64,000 bases of DNA, from positions 1,178,001 through 1,242,000 of the forward strand of contig JABYQQ010000004.1 of NCBI GenBank assembly GCA_022605405.1, in the 5' to 3' direction. The notes below the pieces were generated by a model. That model saw only the letters and a list, made by a program, of their open reading frames with translations. It was not told the DNA's origin and searched no databases. Positions within the stretch are counted from its first letter, which is position 1; each line of letters begins with the position of its first letter. Of the stretch, positions 58,697 to 64,000 are shown piece by piece. The DNA is from Earliella scabrosa. Its lineage: Eukaryota > Basidiomycota > Agaricomycetes > Polyporales > Polyporaceae. The translations under genes were made by a program, and so were the position numbers.

Positions 58697-60315
58697 ATGA
58701 CACTTGAAGCACATGAACACCCATTCGTCTACGCGGATGCAGATGTGATCTTCATGTCCTCCGACAGCGTGCAGTTCAAGGTGCACAAGCTCGTCCTCTC
58801 CCTCGCATCGCCATTCTTCCAGGACATGTTCCGCCTACCGCAGCCCGCACACTACAACACAAACGCTGCATTCACCGTCAATCATCCAGATCCTGACGAC
58901 ACCTCCGACACTCTTCCAATCGTCGAGTGCACGGAGACCGGAGTCGCACTGGACAACCTCTTCCGCCTCTGCTACCCAATCCGTGACCCTACCTTCTCCA
59001 CGATCCAGGATGTACGCGCAGCACTAGAGGCCGCTCTGAAATATGACATGCCGGAGGCCATCTACCTCATGCGAAGGGAGCTCGTCTCGCACATCCCGGC
59101 GTCCCCGCTGTGTGTTTATGCCATCGCATGTTGCCTGGACCTTGAGCAGGAGGCTCGGCAGGCTGCGAGGGCGGTATTTGAGCAGGGTGTGAAGGATACA
59201 TATGTTGCGGAATTGGAGGATCTGACCGCGGGTGCGTACCAACGACTCCTTGACTACTGCCAACCCGGGCCCTTCCGATTATTACATTTCCTCCCTCGCG
59301 ACCTGTCCTCCTCTCATTCACCGCAGGCTGCGACGTTCACATCAGATACGTTGAATACCCCCACAACCCTTGCTCCTTATCCCTTTTGCGAGGAGGACGC
59401 CGACTTCTCAATAGTATCGTCGGACAATGTGGAGTTCAGAGTGTCGACCCTCCTCATAAAGCTCTCCTCTCCCGCTCTGAGCTCCATGATCACCAACGCA
59501 GTCCAAATGGCATCCTCCTCGACATCTACCCCTCACAGTCGTCCTACCCTTCCAGTACCGGAGTCGAGCAGCACGCTCACCATCCTGCTCACGCTCTGTT
59601 ACCCACTGGACGAGCCTATCCTGTCCAGCTTTGACGATGTCTACGCCGCGTTAGTCGCTGCAATCAAGTACAAGGTGCCACGGGCGATGCGTTTCCTCAC
59701 CTCCGCTCTTCCCGCCCTATGCGACGATCCTGTCAAGTTGTACTTCATCGCATGTAGTCACGGTCTACAGAAGCTCGCAGTGACCGCGGCCAGGCGTGCT
59801 ATCCTTGAGGACCTCTCCAAGCTCACTTACCCAAAGATGGACTCCGGAGATTTGTCGGGCGGGCATCTGTACCGGTTGTTGGACTATCAGCGCCGGATTG
59901 CCTCTGCCAGACTGAATCTTCTGACAGGCCGTGGGTGGATCGACGCTGATATGCGCAAGGTAGTAGCTACGGGATGCAGCGGTTCCCGACCCTACTCTGG
60001 GGAAGGATATTACTCGTGCTGGTTCAAGCCTTACCTGGATGGCGTCCTAGCTTGCACGGCCAGGAGCGGCGTAGAGTCGGTCACCGACATCAGCCTCATT
60101 GAGCGTTCACTTGAGATCGCTCGGCAGACCGGGATGTATAGCTCGCAGTGTTCATCCTGTACCAAGGCCAGTGGCGTTGCTGCGTTGCTGAAGTTCAGTC
60201 GATATCTTGCAGACAAGATCTCGACAGTCGAAGAGCAGGTGGGGCGGTCACTGAATGTCGTTGTACGTTCCCATGCTAATCCCAATTACAGACAACGCTG
60301 GATTGGAAGGATTGA
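58697..60315 (+). CDS. Double BTB/POZ-like protein, array member 9
   Basis: Start MTLEAHEHPFVYADADVIFM at 58697. A 5' CT run (58585-58601) lies in the leader. BTB 1: VQFKVHKLVLSLASPFFQDM, FRLPQPAH. BTB 2 starts near residue 231 (DADFSIVSSDNVEFRVSTLL). The C-terminal region belongs to the Cys-rich subgroup: YYSCWFKPYLDGVLACTARS and MYSSQCSSCTKASGVAALLK, then FSRYLADKISTVEEQ. A 53-base intron (60239-60291, GTGGGG donor, CTAAT branch-like site) joins a last exon TTLDWKD-stop. This fits the family end, although the donor is weak. Unspliced, the frame would run to 60394. About 521 residues. It resembles members 3-5 although it lies on the other side of the VPS9 gene. Confidence 0.82.
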
Positions 60316-60840
60316 CTCGGAAGACTCGTCGAGTGCACGAAAGCTCATCGCGTTCTCCATCATTACGTTGTATGGCAGTTTTCCACAGGATTGACAGGCT
60401 GTATGGTCAAAGGTGTCCCCCTTGACTCTGACCTTGGCTGTCATCATAGCTCTAGCTCTCAGCCCTTGCTGTCGTGAAATGTATGCCATTACCAGATATC
60501 GTGGTCATTCGTGCTTATGTATGGCTTGCGCAAGAAGCGATGATTGTAATAGTGCCAGAACAAAGGACACCGGGGACACGTGGCATGTGGCGGTGCAGAT
60601 GCCACAAGGCACGCCGTTTCACAACCTTGAACTGTCATCTTTCCTCATCGGCGGTTGTTTTGTGTAAGTATGCAACCTGCTCTTTACCTACAAGCTTTGA
60701 CTCATATGTGGAAATACTAAGAGAGTTCTACCGTGGCAGGTTCCAGGTTGGACACCAACGTCGGACTACCCAGACTCGGAGGTACGCCTTATCTTGACAC
60801 CGCGCTGAGCTACCCAATCACCGAGCACTACAGGGAGACT
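60316..60840. other. Intergenic, no gene supported
   Basis: Promoter and 3' flank only. Confidence 0.4.
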
Positions 60841-62541
60841 ATGCGTAGTGGTGGTACAGCTCAAATGCACCGCCCACCCGGGAAGCCCGCTTCAGCCCCA
60901 TTTGACAGGCACGACGCAGACTTCATCATTCGTAGTAGCGACAATGTCGACTTCCACGTTCACCGTATCATCCTATCGCTGGCGTCGTCCGTCTTCAGCG
61001 ATATGCTGCCTCTTCCACAGCCCGAGGGCTCATCACCAATTCCCACCGTCGATCTTGAGGAGGACAGCCAGACAATCGACGTCTTCCTTCGCGTCTGCTA
61101 CCCCCTCTTTGACCCGGAGATCAAGACCCTGCCCGAACTGCGCAAGGTGCTCGCCGCAGCAATCAAGTACGACGCGCAAATTGTCGTCCACGCCATGAAG
61201 AAGACATTGGTATCGCCGCCGTTTCTCCAGAAGGAGCCTATGAACGCCTATGCGGTCGCATGCCTCTTTGATCTCGAAGAAGAAGCGAAGATCGCGGCTG
61301 AAGTAGCTGCCACAAACCAGACGCAGGTATCCACCTATCAGTTGCTCGACGAGATCAGTGCTGGCGCATACTACCGGATTCTCAAGCTTCGTCGCGTGGG
61401 ACCGCGCCACATCAAGCCCGTGCCGTCCAAGAGCAGGAAGGGCGTCCACACAAGCCCTCAGTGTTCCTTCAATCACGTTGGAATCGCGCCCTTTTGCAGG
61501 CCCGCTACCTCCCTAGCGTCATCCAAATTGCGTCCAAAGCTGGACGCTGTCACCCACCCGTTCATAGCCGCCGATGCCGACATGATCCTCAGGACGTCCG
61601 ATTCGCTTGATTTCCGGGTTCATCGGGCAATCCTCTCCCTCGCGTCGCCCATGTTCATTGAGACACTCGCAAAGGAGCAATGCGCGAAACCCGAGGGCGA
61701 GGACGATCTTCCTCTATACACAATGCGGGAGGACGGTGCCGTCGTCGACGCGCTCCTTCGATTCTGCTATCCGCTCGAGGTCCCCCAACTCACGAACGCG
61801 AACCTACTCCTTGAGGTGGCATTTTCCGCAAAGAAGTACGGGTTGCACAGAGCAGAGCAGCTTATTCGGGCATCGTCCGCCTGGTCGACGTTTTCGGCTA
61901 GCGCGCCGCTGAAGTTCTACTTCGCCGCAGTCCGGATGGGCTGGAAGGAGGAGGCGAAGACATGTGCTCTGCGGCTAACTCAGACGCACACTCGCGAGCA
62001 GATCGTCGACCTCTACATACCAGAGATGGAGGCCGTGTGCAGCCGCTTGTACCGCCGCTTCCTCGACTTCGACAAGGCTTGCCGCGATGCGATGTACTCC
62101 GACTTCGAGCTCTCCGGCCTCGGCGACCGCCTCTGCACGCCCTTGTCGAGCCCTTGCCGCGATCGGTATCGCTCTACACCCGCAACCTACCTGCGTGGAT
62201 GCGTTTCGACGCAGTGAAGCTCTACGCCGTGTCCTATCCATCCGGCAAGATCTTTACCCCTCAGCTGCCGTGTGTCCAGTCGTTCCTGACCGCTGTCGCT
62301 GCCGATAAACTGCCTTGCGCGCCGGAGGGCGAGAAGCCTAAGACCCTCTGGAGTCAGAGCCCGCCCATCCTACGGTGTACGCCCGAGACAAATACTCGCT
62401 GGGCCTTCAGCATCGTCCAGCAGTTCGCTGCTGCAGTGGATGACGCGGTGTCCAAGGTGAGTATGTTCATTGTTTGTAGACGGAATGCTTTTGACTTCAT
62501 ATATCAATGCGTAGGTTGAGCTGGAGATAGACGAAGTGTGA
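60841..62541 (+). CDS. Double BTB/POZ-like protein, array member 10, with a frame break near its C-terminal region
   Basis: Start MRSGGTAQMHRPPGKPASAP. BTB 1: VDFHVHRIILSLASSVFSDM, LPLPQPEG. BTB 2 begins near residue 243 (AADADMILRTSDSLDFRVHR). The first frame reaches LYIPEMEAVCSRLYRRFLDF and then ends at 62217 (YLRGCVSTQ). The expected C-terminal part, NLPAWMRFDAVKLYAVSYP through TRWAFSIVQQFAAAVDDAVS, lies in another frame from about 62180. I find no GT-AG intron with the right phase, so a one-base change, a sequencing error or an unusual splice must explain it. The last intron 62457-62514 and the exon VELEIDEV-stop (62515-62541) are of family type. Confidence 0.72.
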
Positions 62542-62860
62542 TGGACGTGTGGTCGATAACGCATCTAAAGGAACTGCGCTCCCTCAGCTGATCAAGTCTG
62601 TCACTCAGTCTTATGTTACCCGACTCCTCGTGTGTTGGACGATCGGACTGAAACAGCAACAGTCATGTAATGTAGCCTGCCAGTGATAACCACACACCGA
62701 ATCCAGTAGATGGGGCTCCGATACGGCACTGGATGCTTGGCGGAACGCGAATAAATAATGCATAAATAGTGAAAGCCGTATTAGTACAGAGCGGCAGAAG
62801 GCGAGACATGGGCACGGGCCTATAAATACAGAATTAGACTACCTTATGAAGGACACGCAT
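62542..62860. other. Convergent 3' spacer
   Basis: 319 bases, AT-richer, between convergent members 10 and 11. No gene is seen. Confidence 0.4.
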
Positions 62861-63852
62861 CTACACAGCTGAAACATCGTTGGGCCAATCTAACATGACC
62901 TGTCACAGGAACGAATCAGTTTCCCCGCATAATGGACGGACCTCAGCAGTGATGGAGGACTCACCTTGTCCACCAACGCCTCGATTGTCTCCCCCACATA
63001 CCTCGCAAACTCATAGTAAACCAACAAATGCGCGCGGTCCGAGCAATACTGGCACCCCTTCCCCTTCGGCTGCGCGTCCTCGCACGCTGCGACCGCGTTC
63101 CGCAATAGCTCCGGATTTGTCGCCGTCGCCGCCGTCGGCCACGGGTCCTCCGCGATCCCGCTCATGTACCGCTCGTACCAGCACGGCACCTGCCCGTCAG
63201 TCGCCCACTTTCCAAGCCTGCACGAGCTCTCCAGGTGCGTGCGCCACTTGGGACCAGCGACGTAGCGCGCGGCGTCGCGGCAGCGCTGATGGTACGCGAG
63301 CAGTCGCTGGACGTCCAAGGCGGTCAGCCCGTACTTGTCGAAAGTCGCAAACGTGCTCCCAGTGAGGAGAGAGGTGCGAAGCGTCCGCTTTGCCGCGGTC
63401 GCACCGAGCGCACGCAGGTCGCACCGACACGCGAGAGCGTAGAGCAGCTCGGGTGCAGCGGAGGTGTCGTCCTTGCGAGACGTCAGGGCGTCATCGAGGA
63501 CGCGCATGGCCTTCGGCATCTGGTAGTCCTTCGCCGCAAGAAGCGCGAGATGCAGCGTGTGAAGATCGCTCGGAAGAGCTTCGTCCGTGGGGTAGCACCC
63601 CTTGAGCAGGGCGGAGACGACCTGGCTGGACTCCGGGAGCGAGAGGCGGCGCACGGGATTGGGCAGGGAGAACCGCCGTTCGGACGATGCGGGCACACCT
63701 GCAAGCTTGGACGCGAGCACGGGAGACGCGAGCTCGATGATGCTCTTGTAGACGCGGAACTGCATGTTGTCCGATGTTGATAGGACCACCTCGGCGTCTC
63801 GAGCGTTGAACGGGTACGGGGCTGTCCGCGGTGTGAACGCGAAGGTGGACAT
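62861..63852 (-). CDS. BTB/POZ-like protein, array member 11, apparently with a single BTB domain
   Basis: The first ATG in frame is at 63852 (MSTFAFTPRTAPYPFNARDA). It leads at once into one BTB domain (VVLSTSDNMQFRVYKSIIEL, ASPVLASKLAGVP). The following part aligns with the second half of members 3-5: LLYALACRCDLRALGATAAK, VPCWYERYMSGIAEDPWPTA and GCQYCSDRAHLLVYYEFARY. A 65-base intron (62964-62900) precedes a last exon VMLDWPNDVSAV-stop. About 308 residues, so roughly 200 fewer than its relatives. Either the first BTB domain was lost, or an upstream exon lies beyond the window edge. An open frame continues to 63960 without an ATG. Confidence 0.78.
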
Positions 63853-64000
63853 CGCCGGCCGCGAAGCGTACACGGAGAGCGACTTTGCTCGGGCGAGGGA
63901 ACTAGCAGGGAAGTCGCTGGGAGGGGGAGTGGGGAGTGATGCACGGTTGGGACGAGCCACAAACCGACTCGAGCTGTGGCCGCTCTTATCGCAGAATGTG

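Noticed and set aside
1..64000. CRISPR arrays, bacterial operons, phage or virus genes
   Set aside because: No direct-repeat/spacer pattern, no ribosome-binding-site structure and no viral gene was seen. The genes are intron-rich and eukaryotic.

Overview
The window looks like nuclear DNA of a filamentous basidiomycete, probably an Agaricomycete. The evidence is: genes broken by many short GT-AG introns of about 50-65 bases, intron-containing nuclear tRNAs, GC-rich coding sequence, and fungal housekeeping genes (TFIIIC TPR subunit, NAD(P)H-hydrate dehydratase, Vps9-type RabGEF, ferric reductase). Order or genus cannot be fixed from the sequence alone.

Left part (1-30 kb). A head-to-head pair of CsbD-like stress-protein genes with identical exon layout opens the window (0.8-2.2 kb). 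Then come an F-box-like gene (3.8-5.3 kb), a fragment of a non-LTR retrotransposon (6.4-6.8 kb), an unrecognised membrane-protein gene (about 8-9.1 kb), tRNA-Val, a 375-bp inverted-repeat transposon (10.9-11.3 kb) and a multi-intron ferric reductase (11.6-14.1 kb). From 14.6 to 22 kb lie four low-complexity, probably disordered proteins, two of which share short motifs. Among them are tRNA-Arg and a second, roughly 0.7-kb inverted-repeat element. A gene-poor stretch (22-25.4 kb) precedes a small secreted protein with Kex2-type sites and a few hypothetical genes.

Middle part (30-38 kb). A tRNA-Pro with an intron stands next to the gene for the TFIIIC TPR subunit, which itself acts on tRNA genes. 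TFIIIC is divergent from NAD(P)H-hydrate dehydratase, and a three-exon hypothetical gene follows.

Right part (38.6-64 kb). This is a dense tandem array of one gene family: eleven genes and one relic, each gene normally with two BTB/POZ-like domains and an extra C-terminal region. Only a VPS9/CUE-domain gene (49.1-51.9 kb) interrupts it. Almost every copy ends with the same architecture: a phase-0 intron of about 52-67 bases, then a tiny last exon that usually starts with Val and often reads V-x-L. One copy carries a 106-bp poly(A)-tailed insert with a 10-bp target duplication. Precise removal of the insert plus one duplication restores the frame, and those boundaries happen to be GT...AG. Another copy shows a frame break and another is a decayed relic. 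The array therefore shows recent duplication, loss and insertion. Domain logic suggests BTB-type adaptor proteins, but their function is not known from the sequence.
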